Below are positions 1 through 12,833 of a stretch of DNA of 64,000 nucleotides, piece by piece. How positions within the stretch are numbered: the first letter of the stretch is position 1; the number at the start of each line of letters is the position of its first letter. Source of the stretch: Siphonodentalium dalli. Taxonomy: Eukaryota; Mollusca; Scaphopoda; Gadilida; Siphonodentaliidae. Below the pieces are notes generated by a model, which saw nothing but the letters and a program-made list of their open reading frames with translations, searched no databases and had not been told where the DNA came from. The stretch covers positions 155,485,043 to 155,549,042 of the forward strand of contig CP136069.1 in assembly GCA_032622095.1 (NCBI GenBank). The letters are read 5' to 3'. The position numbers were made by a program, and so were the translations under genes.

Positions 1-412
1 AGATAATTTCATTTCGTCCGCATCCATATTTCGGACGCATGGGGTCAGTCGTTTAGCCACGTCCATTGGAATCCACTTCCGTATTTCTAACGCATGTGGT
101 GTGTCGTTTAGAAACGACCATATCAATAAAGAGCGTTTATTACTAAAACCTCCGTATAAGGTATAGATAAAGAGTGTTATTGCCTTAACCCCCCCCCCCG
201 CTGTGCCTTTGCGGTGATTTGGGAGTGGATAAAGGGTGCTCATGGCTTCTCGAAAACCATACTACGGCGGTGTCGGTGAGATTTTACACTTACATACGCA
301 ATTTGATCTCAATCTGTACACGCGTTTTGGATTCTATGAAGTACACACATATATACACACACATATATATACGAAGTCTCAAAATATATAGTATAGACTA
401 GCAGGTTAGCCC

Positions 413-2592
413 GCCACTGGCGGCATTCGTCCCATGGCTTTGTTTCAGAAACATGACATTTTTGTAATTATTTTGTTTTTATTTATTTTTGTTTTTTATT
501 TTTTAATTTGAATTTAATGTTTTTTAAATTTAATTTTTTGTTTCTGGCGGAAAAATTTACCCGTAGAAATCGCCCCTTCCTAGGAACGACAGACAACGCA
601 TTCTTTGTTTCGTGAAATCTCTCTACGATAACATTGCATTGAATTGAAATTAAATTTTAAATTGTTTTAATTAAATTTTTTGTTTCTGGCGGAAAAATTT
701 ACCCGTAGAAATCCCCCCTTCCTAGGAACGACAGACAACGCATTCTTTGTTTCGTGAAATCTCTCTACGATAACATTGCATTGAATTTAAAACAAACGCT
801 TCCCGTCGGGAAATCTGTCTTCGGGTCTTTGTTGGCATCACGGCTCCCCGAAAACTCTCACATTGCCGAAAACGTGTATTTAGTAATATCGTTGTTGTTG
901 ATATTTACGGCTTGGGGGCTATTTTCTTATTTAGCAAGTTTGAGCTCAATCGGTTAGAGTCTATAAAGGACACACTCATATATATGACACTTCCCGTAGG
1001 TAGCAAGTTTGAGCTCAATCGGCATTCCCTGGAATTTCCCGTAGATTGGCAGATTCCAGTAGCTTTATAACGGTATATCTGGGGAGAAATCTGATGCTAT
1101 ATTCGTGATTATCTGGGATGATTTCGGTATATACCGAAGGTATATACTGTAAAATCAAAGCGCGCCATCCGTGCTCGCAGGGAATAAATTTCGAGCGATA
1201 ACGTTTGCGTTCCCGTATAACTCTGCAGATGCGAATAACGTTGAATGGGAAACAGACGCTCTTTATAGAGATGCGTCAAAAACAAACGCTCATTAAATAA
1301 TCACTTGATTAACCCCCGCCGTGCCTTTGCGGTGATTTGAGATTGGAGAACCGGTGCTCTGAGCTTCTCTAAACCGCTACCACGGTCGTGTCGGTGGGAT
1401 TTGACACTTACATAGGAAGTTTGATCTCAATCTGTACACGCGTTTTGGATTCTATGAAGTACACACACACACACACATATACGAAGTCTCAAAATATATT
1501 TTGAGACTTCGTATATATGTGTGTGTGTGTGTGTGTACTTCATAGAATCCAAAACGCGTGTACAGATTGAGCTCAAACTTCCTATGTAAGTGTCAAATCC
1601 CACCGACACGACCGTGGTCGCGGTTTAGAGAAGCACAGAGCACCCGTTCTCCAATCTCAAATCACCGTAAAGGCACGGCGTGGGTTAATCAAGTGATTAT
1701 TTAATGAGCGTTTGTTTTTGACGCATCTCTATAAAGAGCGTCTGTTTGCCATTCAACGTTATTTGCATCTGCAGAGAGATATACGGAACATACATTAAAT
1801 TAAAAAAACATTTGTTTCTGACCAACCCTGCGAGCACGGATGGCGCGCTTTGTTTTTACAGTATATAGTTATATACCGAAATCATCCCAGATAATCACGA
1901 ATATAGCATCAGATTTCTCCCCAGATATACCGTTATAAAACTACTGGAATCTGCCAATCTACGGGAAATTCCAGGGAATGCCGATTGAGCTCAAACTTGC
2001 TACCCACGGGAAGTGTCATATATATGAGTGTGTCCTTTATAGACTCGAACCGATTGAGCTCAAACTTGCTAAATAAGAAAATAGCCCCCAAGCCCTAAAC
2101 ATCAACAACAACGATATTACTAAATACACGTTTTCGGCAATGTGAGAGTTTTCGGGGAGCCGTGATGTCAACAACGACCCGAAGCCCTGAATGCCAACAA
2201 CAGATTCAATGCAATGTTATCTATTATGCAGAGAGATTTCGCGACATTACGACGGGTACGGCAGACTCAAAATATTATGCAGACAGATTTCCCGACGGGA
2301 AGCGTTTGTTTTAAATTCAATGCAATGTTATCGTAGAGAGATTTCACGAAACAAAGAATGCATGTCTGTCGTTCCTAGGAAGGGGGGATTTCTACGGGTA
2401 AATTTTTCCGCCAGAAACAAAAAAATTAATTAAAACAATTTACAATTTAATTAAAACAATTTAAAATTAAAAAAAATTAACAATAAAAAAACAATTCAGA
2501 AACAAAATATATTAAATTTAAAAAACATTAAATTCATATTCAAAAATGTCATGTTTCTGAAACAAAGCCATGGGACGAATGCCGCCAGTGGC
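413..2592. repeat. 2.2-kb imperfect palindrome
   Basis: Left arm 413-1496 and right arm 1497-2592 are inverted copies meeting at gtctcaaaatatattttgag with essentially no spacer. The outer ends are gccactggcggc and gccgccagtggc. Small indels and substitutions separate the arms, such as the extra CA repeats near the centre. Confidence 0.88.
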
Positions 2593-2965
2593 GCGCAGCA
2601 CGGGCGTCGCACGGGTTCGGCGACCCGATAACATGTGTACCCGGCGCAAGATACATTCACATAGCAAATTTCAAGTCGATAGCTCCACCCGTTTCCGAGA
2701 TCTCGTCTGCGCATGCGCTGCACGGGCGTCGCAGGGGCTCGGCGGCCCGATAAAATTTGTACCCGGCGCAAGATACATTCACATAGCAAATTTCAATTCG
2801 ATAGCTCCACCCGTTTCCGAGATCTCGTCTGCGCATGCGCTGCACGGGCGTCGCACGGGCTCGCCAATACGACAACGACCACCGCCTGGTCAAACTACAC
2901 ACACGTACCAAGTTTCGTCCCGATCGGTCGAGAATCGTAGATTTGTATGAAGTACAACACACACA
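2592..2965 (+). repeat. GC-rich 122-bp tandem block
   Basis: The motif gcgcatgcgctgcacgggcg recurs 122 bp apart (2709, 2831). Each unit continues through a cacgggctcgg, a cccgataaaatt and a 'aagtcgatagctccacccgt' part. It ends in a tail (ctggtcaaactacac, cgtcccgatcggtcgag) shared with the block at 5420-5700. Confidence 0.8.
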
Positions 2966-3194
2966 CAAACATAAATATATAAGAGAGATATGTAAATTAG
3001 ATAGATTGTATCAAAATATATAGGAGAGATATGTAAATGATCTACACACCATTACTGGTGTTTGTCAAAGTTTAGTGGGGTATATCAATACTCATTCACG
3101 ATCATATCATTGAGGTCCGGAGGGTGTGGGCTATCTCTCGAATACAAGGAGTTCTCAAAATATATAGAAGAGAAGATAGATAGATAGATAGATA

Positions 3195-3857
3195 GACTAG
3201 CAGGTTAGCCCGCCACTGGCGGCATTCGTCCCATGGCTTTGTTCGAAAAAGCAATTGCAACAGGTTCCGAGACACTTGTGCTGCATTTGCAGCAAATTTC
3301 GGCAATAGTCAGAAACATGACAATTTTAATTGAATTTTTTGTTTTTCAATGAGTTAATTATTTGGTTTTTCAATGAGTTAATTGTGCCTTTTTAATTTTT
3401 TAATTTAATTTTTTGTTTTTCAATTTTACCCGATTTTTTGTTGTTTTTCAATGAACTTCCATGACACTTCCCGTATTTAGCAAGTTTGAGCTCAATCGGT
3501 TCGGGTCTATAAAGGACACACACATATATATGACACTTCCCGTAGGTAGCAAGTTTGAGCTCAATCGGCATTCCCTGGAATTTCCCAGTAAATATTTAGC
3601 AAGTTTGAGCTCAATCGGTTCTAGTCTATAAAGGACACACTCATATATATGACACTTCCCGTAGGTAGCAAGTTTGAGCTCAATCGGCATTCCCTGGAAT
3701 TTCCCAGTCACCAACGCGGCGTAATTTTGGTACATATATATAGAGACCAATTGTCCATCGGCTGTCATGTGTAGTAAAGATGTCTTATAAGCCGACATTG
3801 CCGTGGGGATGCCCGTTCCTACACGCGTTTTCGATTCTATGAAGTACCCACATATAT

Positions 3858-3907
<50 letters not shown>

Positions 3908-4621
3908 GGAAGTCTCAAATTATATAGTAGACTAGCAGGTTAGCCCGCCACTGGCGGAATTCGTCCCATGGCTTTATTCGAAAAAGCAATTGCAACAGGT
4001 TCCGAGACACTTGTGCTGCATTTGCAGCAAATTTCGGCAATAGTCAGAAACATGACAATTTTAATTTAATTTTTTGTTTTTCAATGAGTTAATTATTTGG
4101 TTTTTCAATGAGTTAATTGTGCCTTTTTAATTTTTTAATTTAATTTAATTTTTTTGTTTTTCAATTTTACCCGATTTGTTTTTGTTTTTCAATGAACCCG
4201 TCCATGACACTTCCTTATTTAGCAAGTTTGAGCTCAATCGGTTCGAGTCTATAAAGGACACACACATATATATGACACTTCCCGTAGGTAGCAAGTTTGA
4301 GCTCAATCGGCATTCCCTGGAATTTCCCAGTCAATATTTAGCAAGTTTGAGCTCAATCGGTTCGAGTCTATAAAGGACACACTCATATATATGACACTTC
4401 CCGTAGGTAGCAAATTTTAGCTCAATCGGCATTCCCTGGAATTTCCCAGTCACCAACGCGGCGTAATTTTGGTACATATATAGAGACCAATTGTCCATCG
4501 GCTGTCATGTGTAGTAAAGATGTCTTATAAGCCGACATTGCCGTGAGGATGCCCGTTCCTACACGCGTTTTCGATTCTATGAAGTACCCACATATATACA
4601 CACACATACATATATACATAT

Positions 4622-4693
<72 letters not shown>

Positions 4694-4712
4694 GGAAGTC
4701 TCAAATTATATA
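3195..4712 (+). repeat. 735-bp tandem duplication
   Basis: gactagcaggttagcccgcc begins at 3195 and again at 3930. The two units match throughout, including the aaaaagcaattgcaacaggt block and a terminal TA-dinucleotide run of different length in each copy (about 3867-3905 and 4622-4692). Confidence 0.85.
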
Positions 4713-5419
4713 GTAGATTGGCAGATTCCAGTAGCTTTATAACGGTATATCTGGGGAGAAATCTGATGCTATATTCGTGATTATCTGGGATGATTTCGGT
4801 ATATACCGAAAACAAAGCGCGCCATCCGTGCTCGCAGGGAATAAATTTCGAGCGATAACGTTTGCGTAAATACGAAATTGTGAGTGTTGGTTTGTAACCG
4901 GGATTTCTGAGAAGCATTATGCCTATAACTACCCCCCCTAAGCCCTGACCTAAGTGTCATACATACTATAACAATGATGTTGTAAGAGCTCCAATAAATC
5001 TCCCCGCATAGGCAAGCACTCAATGTTCCCGTATATAACTCTGCAGATGCTAATAACGTTGAATGGGAAACAGACGCTCTTTATAGAGATGAGTCAAAAA
5101 CAAACGCTCATTAAATAATCACTTGATTAACCCCCGCCGTGCCTTTGCGGTGATTTTGAGAGTGGAGAACGCGTGCTATGAGCTTCTCCAAAACGCGCGA
5201 CGACGATTCCCGCGGGTTTTTACATTTAGATGGGAAGTTTGAACTCAATCGAGCGAACCGTTTTCGATTCTATGAAGTACATATATATATATATATATAC
5301 GAAGTCTCAAAATATATAGTACTAGCAGGTTAGCCCGCCACTGGCGGCATTCGTCCCATGGCTTTGGTCGATCCATTAATTTAAGTTTTTCAATGTAACC
5401 CCGTACAGGACAGGGCTAC

Positions 5420-5700
5420 TCAAAAACCAAATTTCAAGTCGATAGCTCCACCAGTTTCCGAGATCTGGTCTGCGCATGCGCGAATCTGGCGTCGCACGGG
5501 CTCGGCGACCCGATAAAATTCGTATCCGGGGCAAGATACATTCACATACCAAATTTCAAGTCGATCGCTCCACCCGTTTCCGATATCTCGTCTGCGCATG
5601 CGCTGCACGGGCGTCGCACGGGCTCGCCAATACGACAGCGACGACCACCTGGTCAAACTACACTCACGTACCAAGTTTCGTCCCGATCGGTCGAGGTGTT
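5420..5700 (+). repeat. second GC-rich 122-bp block
   Basis: Two units of the same family as 2592-2965, with gcgcatgcgc at 5472 and 5594 and the same 'ctggtcaaactacac' tail. Confidence 0.8.
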
Positions 5701-6515
5701 GGTATCTGATGCAAAAGACGAAATTGTGAGTGTTGGTCAATAGTCCCCTCCGTGAACCTCATCGTCGCAAAGAGCGGACAGTCAATTAACCCCGTTGTGA
5801 ACCTCAATCACCAACGCGACGTAAACATGTGTTGCGTTCTAAAAATAGGAAAGCACTTTCTCTCTGCATAATTCTGCAGATGCTAATAACGTTGCTCCCC
5901 GTAGGTAGCAATATCGTTGTTGTTGATATTTACGGCTTGGGGGCTATTTTCTTATTTAGCAAGTTTGAGCTCAATCGGTTAGAGTCTATAAAGGACACAC
6001 TCATATATATGACACTTCCCGTAGGTAGCATGTTTGAGCTCAATCGGCATTCCCTGGAATTTCCCGTAGATTGGCAGATTCCAGTAGCTTTATAACGGTA
6101 TATCTGGGGAGAAACTGATGCTATATTCGTAATTATGTGGGATGATTTCGGTATATACTGTAAAAACAAAGCGCACCATTCGTGCTCGCAGGGAATAAAT
6201 TTCGAGCGATAACGTTTGCGTTCCCGTATAACTCTGCAGATGCGAATAACGTTGAATGGGAAACAGACGCTCTTTATAGAGATGCGTCAAAAATAAACGC
6301 TCATTAAATAATCACTTGATTAACCCCCGCCGTGCCTTTGCGGTGATTTGAGATTGGAGAACGGGTGCTCTGAGCTTCTCTAAACCGCGACCACGGTCGT
6401 GTCGGTGGGATTTGACACTTACATAGGAAGTTTGATCTCAATCTTTACACGCGTTTTGGATTCTATGCAGTACATATATACACATATATATACGAAGTCT
6501 CAAAATATATAGTAT

Positions 6516-7365
6516 AGACTAGCCGATGAGCCCGACGTTGTCCGGGCTATTCAAAAAACAAATTTCAAGTCGATAGCTCTACCCAGCCCGACGTTGTCCG
6601 GGCTATTCAAAAACCAAATTTCAAGTCGATAGCTCTACCCGTTTCCGAGATCTGGTCTGCGCATGCGCGAAGCTGTCGTCGCACGGGCTCGGCGACCCGA
6701 TAAAATTCGTATCCGGGGCAATATACATTCACATACCAAATTTCAAGTCGATAGCTCCACCCGTTTCCGAGATCTCGTCTGCGCATGCGCGAAGCTAGCG
6801 TCGCACGGGCTCGGCGACCCGATAAAATTCGTATCCGGGGCAAGATACATTTACATACCAAATTTCAAGTCGATAGCTCCACCCGTTTCCGAGATATCGT
6901 CAATACGACAACGTCCACCGCCTGGTCAAACTACACACACGTCCAAGTTTGGTCCCGATCGGTGAATGTATCTTGCCCCGGATACGAATATTATCGGGTC
7001 GCCGAGCCCGTGCGACGCCAGCTTCGCGCATGCGCAGACCAGATCTCGGAAACGGGTGGAGCTATCGACTTGAAATTTGGTATGTGAATGTATCTTGCCC
7101 CGGGTACGAATTTTATCGGGTCGCCGAGCTCGTGCGACGCCAGCTTCGCACATGCGCAGACGAGATTTCGGAAACCGGTGGAGCTATCGACTTGAAATTT
7201 GGTATGTGAATGTATCTTGCCCCGGATACGAATTTTATCGGGTCGCCGAGCCCGTGCAACGCCAGCTTCGCGCATGCGCAGACCAGATCTCGGAAACGGT
7301 GGAGCTATCGACTTGAAATTTGGTTTTTGAATAGCCCGGACAACGTCGGGCTCATCGGCTAGTCT
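6516..7365. repeat. 0.85-kb palindrome of 122-bp units
   Basis: The outer ends agactagccgatgag (6516) and ctcatcggctagtct (to 7365) are exact complements. About three forward 122-bp units (gcgcatgcgcgaagct) run to about 6905 and are followed by about three inverted ones (agcttcgcgcatgcgc). Confidence 0.85.
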
Positions 7366-8096
7366 ATTATATATTTTGGAAGATATGTCTGTCTGTCTGC
7401 GTGTGTGTGTGTGTTCGCGATGAACTCGAAAACGGCCGACCCGATTTCGATGAAACTTCGTATGTGAAGGTACTATCGGTCGTGAAGTGGCATAGGCATA
7501 TTAATTTTCAGATCCGATGTCAACTTTTCACGTGCCGAGGTCAAATCTGTTTTTACGCTGTGTTACGGGACTTTCATTTGAGTTCGGTGCTTACAAATCG
7601 ATTCGAAACAGCGCGAATAATAAAATGCCAGTCATAATAATGACAATGTGAGAATCTGCCTCAATTATCAAGAAGAAGTGGTACTATCTTCCATCAAGAT
7701 AAAAACAATGCGTAACTTCTATGACGTCGTTAGAGGTCATAATGTTAGATCACGTTAACGCTTAACCGGCCGATGCATTTGACTGTTTCAGACTGTTGGC
7801 GATATCTCGGGCACCGATGGTAATTTATCTTTACGTTGAAACTTGATAATTAATGAGCGTGTGTATATGAGGCGCGTTTATATACTTGAGTGGAAATCAA
7901 ATCGGGTTAAACTGGCGGATTTTTACGGACGAAATTTGATGCATAGGGTATCTCGGTATCCGTTGGGTCGATTTCCCGGTATCCGCTGGGCCGATTTCCA
8001 CCATTTTTGGGGTGTTGGTGTCTGACCCCACCTGACCTTGACCTTCAAAATGGTCAATTCAAGGTCAAAGCCCGGACGAAGTCGGGTCACCTTCTA

Positions 8097-8100
<4 letters not shown>
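7366..8100 (+). mobile_element. dispersed element, family 'tgaccttgaattgacc', copy 1
   Basis: Starts ctattatatattttggaa with a tctgtctgtctg/gt run, contains gatgaactcgaaaacggcc and ends gtcgggtcaccttctagtat before a TA run. An inverted copy with both matching ends is at 36186-36853. Two copies sharing both ends in unrelated surroundings indicate a mobile, non-coding element; its class is unknown. Confidence 0.7.

Positions 8101-8162
<62 letters not shown>
8097..8162. repeat. TA microsatellite
   Basis: About 65 bp of (TA)n with one interruption, at the end of the preceding element. Confidence 0.9.
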
Positions 8163-9073
8163 GACACTCATTGGTGGTGATTATACGGACAATTTGTTAC
8201 TATCATGGGCAAAACAACAAAAGCATAAGTCGCTGTGAAAATTAATATTGAATTTCAAATTAAATCTGTCACGTCGACCCTGGTGGTACGGGGGATTTCA
8301 ACATAAACTGAATTTAATCGCATCATAAATATGTTGCACAAACTGTCTGCTTTTACTAATTTAACTTTTTTGTTATGTGATTGATATTTACTTACCCATC
8401 AGAAGGCGTCATAATTACCCACTGTACTGGGGGCGCTAATTAGCCTGGAGTGACCATGTACACACGAGTAAGCTTGTTTACTAAAATGTCGTCACACGAA
8501 CATTGGCTGAATGGCAGCGTTATTCTCGGCTTAACAGGGGGGGGGGGGTCCGCAAACAAATTCCGTATATATAGGGCCGATGTGGGTGGGTGGTCCAATC
8601 AGTTTATTTCTCATAAACCTATACATACATAGGTATATGGAGATAATAACAGTTAATTTTTTGTGTGGAAACTATATTGAATGGGACAGACTCAATCGTG
8701 TTATAATATATACATGAGCCATTATAATATGCAATCCTCTGACGATTCAAGGTCACTCAGTTTGAATGAATATATGTATCTCTTAAATAGATTGATATAA
8801 ATATACTTTTAATGCTTTCTTCTATGTATCTGTGTTGCTAGATCATTATAGGAATGCCCTGATTTCCATCCCCATATAAATATGACAGTTGAGAAGATAT
8901 AATTGTTCAAGTGACTTAATTCGGTCACAATTTGTCTAGATTGTGAAATTGGAATGCCAAAAACTCCTTAGAACGACATGGAGATGGCCTGGGAGATGAC
9001 TATATATAACTTTGTTGGACATCGGCGAATTGAACAATCTTATAAATGCTAGTGAATCTCCTCTCGCCATCCT
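8163..9073. other. no recognised feature
   Basis: AT-rich sequence with a short poly-G run near 8538-8548. I see no coding, RNA or repeat signal on either strand. Confidence 0.5.
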
Positions 9074-9390
9074 TGACCCAAAACGACCCCAAATGTGATT
9101 TAATTCATCCTATCATTAGAGAAGAATGTGCATGAATTTGGTGGAATCGGTGCTAAATATAATTGTATCAACTTTGGTGCAACTCCCCTCAAGCATGACT
9201 TGAACCGCGCCACTTTTGTCATATTTAAACCACGTCTATTAGACTCATGCATGCATTATATAATGAAGATGATTATATATAAGTTTGGTGTTAATCGGCA
9301 ACTAAACAAATTCTTATTATAGTTATTACCCCCCCCCCCCATCTCTCACCCAAACGGCACCAATTTCGCGTCTTTAAATCACACGTTTAT
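9074..9390 (+). repeat. 147-bp satellite, left part
   Basis: Two monomers (about 9117 and 9265) matching 14090-14400 almost base for base. The array is cut at 9390 by the 901-bp units and resumes at 12834 (attcctcgtatcacgg). Confidence 0.8.
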
Positions 9391-12300
9391 AGCGCCCGCT
9401 CTCCCGCGGCGAAGCCGCGGAAGCGAAGCGACCTAGGGTATAAGTATGTGGATATGAGATATACTAATCGACTTTTTCAGCCCAATCTTAAAATAGGTTG
9501 AAATTACCTAAAATATATAATTTATTCATAACTCAAGGGTCAGCCGAGTGCAAAATTATTGTTGGCGACGGTCGCCATTGTGTATTGATTAATACCACCT
9601 CGAAATGTGCAAAAATTTCCAGGACAAAAATAAAAAAACTTTGTTCAGGCAAATGTTAGCTATACTTCATCATATGTAGGAACAACATGCTCCTAAAGCC
9701 AAAGATATTTAAAAAAATTAATTTAAATTAAACCAAAGCTCTGGTTAACAAAAAAGTGAAATTGCATGAAAAAGTTTTGTTTACATATTTTATAAAATTA
9801 TTAAAAATATTTGCACCAAAAGAGGAATATATGGGCCTTACTGGTCGTTTAGATATTATCTTCCATTTTCTAACGGTATTTTCGCCTAAAAGATTAATGA
9901 ATTATTCTCGAAGTTCAAGGCCGACAAAGTAAAACTACAAGTTCCGATTGAAAGATCGCATAGTCCTTTTAAGATAACTTTTTGGAAAACCAGTAAAGGC
10001 GTCATGACACCAAGACGTGCATCATGACGTCACAACCTACATCGGCGCGCAAAACTCCAGACACAGGACTGCGTCGATGGCCAGACAGCTGAGACACGTG
10101 TTACACGGTCAGGATAAACGACACATCTGCCAAACATTTACGTTATATGTGATTATTTACATTATATATAATTGTCTTGTGTCCCGTTACGGTTTATCAT
10201 CAAATCCTTCTAAAGATAAACAAATATCCGATAATCCCATGAACAGTAACAAACGGGCGCAAATTACGTAAAACTTACGTATGATCATATTAGCGCCCGC
10301 TCTCCCGCGGCGAAGCCGCGGAAGCGAAGCGACCTAGGGTATACGTATGCGGATATGAGATATACTAATCGACTTTTTCAGCCCAATCTTAAAATAGATT
10401 GAACTTACCTAAAATATATAATTTATTCATAACTCAAAGGTCAGCCGAGTCCAAAATTATTTTTGGAGACGGCCGCCATTTTGCATTGATTAATACCACC
10501 TCGAAATGTGTAATTGGGCAAAATGCTCCAGGGCAAAAATAAAAAAAAAAATTCCGGCAAATGTTAGCTATACTTCATCATATGTAGGAACAACATGCTC
10601 CTAAAGCCATAGATATTTAAAAAATTGAATGTAAATTAAACCAAAGCTTTGGTTAACAAAAAAGTGAAATTGCATAAAAAGTTTTGTTTACATATTTTAT
10701 AAAAATATTTGCCACGAAAGAGGAATATAGGGGCCTTACTGGCCGTTTAGATATTATCTTCCATTTTCTAACGGTATTTTCGCCTAAAAGATTGATGAAT
10801 TATTCTCAAAGTTCAAGGCCGACAAACGGAAACTATAAGTTCCGATTGAAAGATCGCAGAGTCATTTTAAGATAACATTTTGGAAAGCCAGTAAAGGCGT
10901 CATGACATCAAGACGTGCATCATGACGTCACAACCTACATCGGCGCGCAAAACTCCAGACACTGAGGACTGCGTCGATGGCCAGACAGCTGAGACACGTA
11001 TTACAATTTACACGGTCAGGATAAACGACACATCTGCCAAACATTTACGTTATATGTGATTATTTAAATACATATGATTGTCTTGTGCCCCGTTACGGTT
11101 TATCATCAAATCCTTCTAAAGATAAAAATTCATCCGATAATCACATGAACAGTAACAAGCGGGCTCAAATTACGTTTACGTATGATCATATTAGCGCCCG
11201 CTCTCCCGCGGAGAAGCCGCGGAAGCGAAGCAACCTAGGGTATACGTATTCGAATATGAGATATACTAATCGACTTTTTCAGCCCACTCTAAAAATAGAT
11301 TAAATTAACTAAAGTAGAATAATTTATTCATAATTCAAAGGTCAGCGGAGTCCAAACATGATTGTTGGCGACGGCCGCCATTTTATATTGATTAATGCCA
11401 CCTCGAAATGTGTAATTGGGCAAAATGCTCCAGGGCAAAAATAAAAAACTTTGATCTAGCAACTGTTAGCTATACTTCATCATATGTAGGAACATCATGC
11501 TCCTAAAGCCAAATATATTTTCAAAAAGTGAATGTAAATTGAACAAAAGCTCTGGTTAACAAAAAAGTTAAATTGCATGAAAAAGTTTTGTTTACATATT
11601 TCATAAAATTATTAAAAACATTTACCCCGAAAGAGGAATCTAGCGACCTTGCTGACCGTTTACATATTATCTTCAATTTTCTAACTGTATTTCCGCCTAA
11701 AAGATTGATGAAATATTCTCAAAGTTCAAGGCCGACAAACGGAAACTTTAAGTTCCGATTGAAAGATCGCAGAGTCATTTTAAGATTGCTTCTTGGAAAA
11801 CCAGTAAAGGCGTCATGACATCAAGACGTACATCATGACGTCACTACCTACACCGGCGCGCAACATTCCAGACAGGACTGCGTCGATGGCCAGACAGCTG
11901 AGACTCGTATTACATGGCAGGCAAAATATCCACATTTACGTTATATGTGATTATTTACATACATTATATATATCATTTTCGTGTGTCCCATTATAAGGGT
12001 GGATACACACATGCATGTAATTTCTGTATGTTATATACATGTATTTTACATGGCCACACCAATAATTGACAACATTAATCACCTGCGCGCGAGCGGTTCA
12101 TTGTTAACAGGCCAGTCAAGTGAGTAGTGCTAAGCGAAGTCAAATTGTCTTCTATCAGTTAATTTAATGCCAGTCCAAAACATGTCTTCTCTTACGGATG
12201 CGGACATTAGTCAAGTCTGTGTGATAGGCCTATCTGGCATTTTATTAATGCACGAACACCAGAAGCCATACGTCTGGCATATACAGGCTTGATGTAGAAC

Positions 12301-12833
12301 ATTTTCAATCATGATGCTTGTTTGGGTGCGGTCTCGAAAGCTTCAAATCGCTAAGGGACTTAGTTGAATGTATCGGTCGGAATAATCTGGGCAAGAAGGT
12401 TACAATATGATATGTTTTAATTATATAGCTCAGAGTTAGCCACCCCCGCCTGGTAGCTTTCGGGGTCATATATAGCCCCTGCATGCGTCGGGGAATTCCT
12501 GATCAACCACTGCTATAAAGAAGAGAGGACTGGTGATTATTTTAAGTGGCCCGGCGACTCGGTCCAAGATAACGGCTTATCTACATTCCGACTTAATTGG
12601 AACTAGAACTCAGTGCGTTCAACACGTAGGCAATGATTGGGTTGTCAGTGGACACATATTACATCGTCTGTATGATCCATGTAAAACGCCAGATACACGA
12701 TAATTACAGAGATGTGTATCCACCCTTAGGGTTTATCATCAAATCCTTCTATAAAAGATAACAATTCAGCCGATAATCCCATGAACAGTAACAAGCGGGC
12801 GCAAATTACGTTTACGTACATGATCATATTATT
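9391..12833 (+). repeat. three tandem 901-bp units
   Basis: agcgcccgctctcccgcgg begins at 9391, 10292 and 11193, spacing 901 and 901. Each unit opens with a GC-rich hairpin (ccgcggcgaagccgcgg) and continues through AT-rich sequence to an end near acgtatgatcatatt. The third unit is split by the element at 11994-12728. Conserved short open frames recur at the same place in each unit but resemble no protein I know. Confidence 0.88.
11994..12728. mobile_element. 735-bp TIR element nested in third 901-bp unit
   Basis: The ends TAAGGGTGGATACACA and TGTGTATCCACCCTTA are exact complements of 16 bp. The flanks rejoin to the sequence of the other units (gtcccrtta, then ggtttatcatcaaatcc), so this is a clean insertion. 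No coding sequence was seen, so it is probably a non-autonomous DNA transposon. The target duplication is ambiguous (TA or TTA). Confidence 0.8.

Larger units (their letters stand above)
1..7365. repeat. complex mosaic satellite region
   Basis: Almost all of this stretch is built from recurring blocks. These are a boundary block (acgaagtctcaaaatatata then gactagcaggttagcccgcc) near 371, 3147, 3907, 4691, 5299 and 6491; a 'gtttgagctcaatcgg' block with acacttcccgtaggtagcaa; and a 'gcgcatgcgc' GC-rich block. Short open frames here are by-products of these repeats. Both direct and inverted copies occur. No gene was recognised. Confidence 0.85.

Noticed and set aside
3448-4917. Long minus-strand open frames with Ile-Tyr runs
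   Set aside because: They are translations of TA/CATA microsatellite and tandem satellite blocks, repeated in neighbouring copies with no protein-like composition.
9128-9322. 64-residue open frame recurring at 14144-14338
   Set aside because: It recurs because the satellite recurs; substitutions are not biased to third positions by eye, and no family is recognised.
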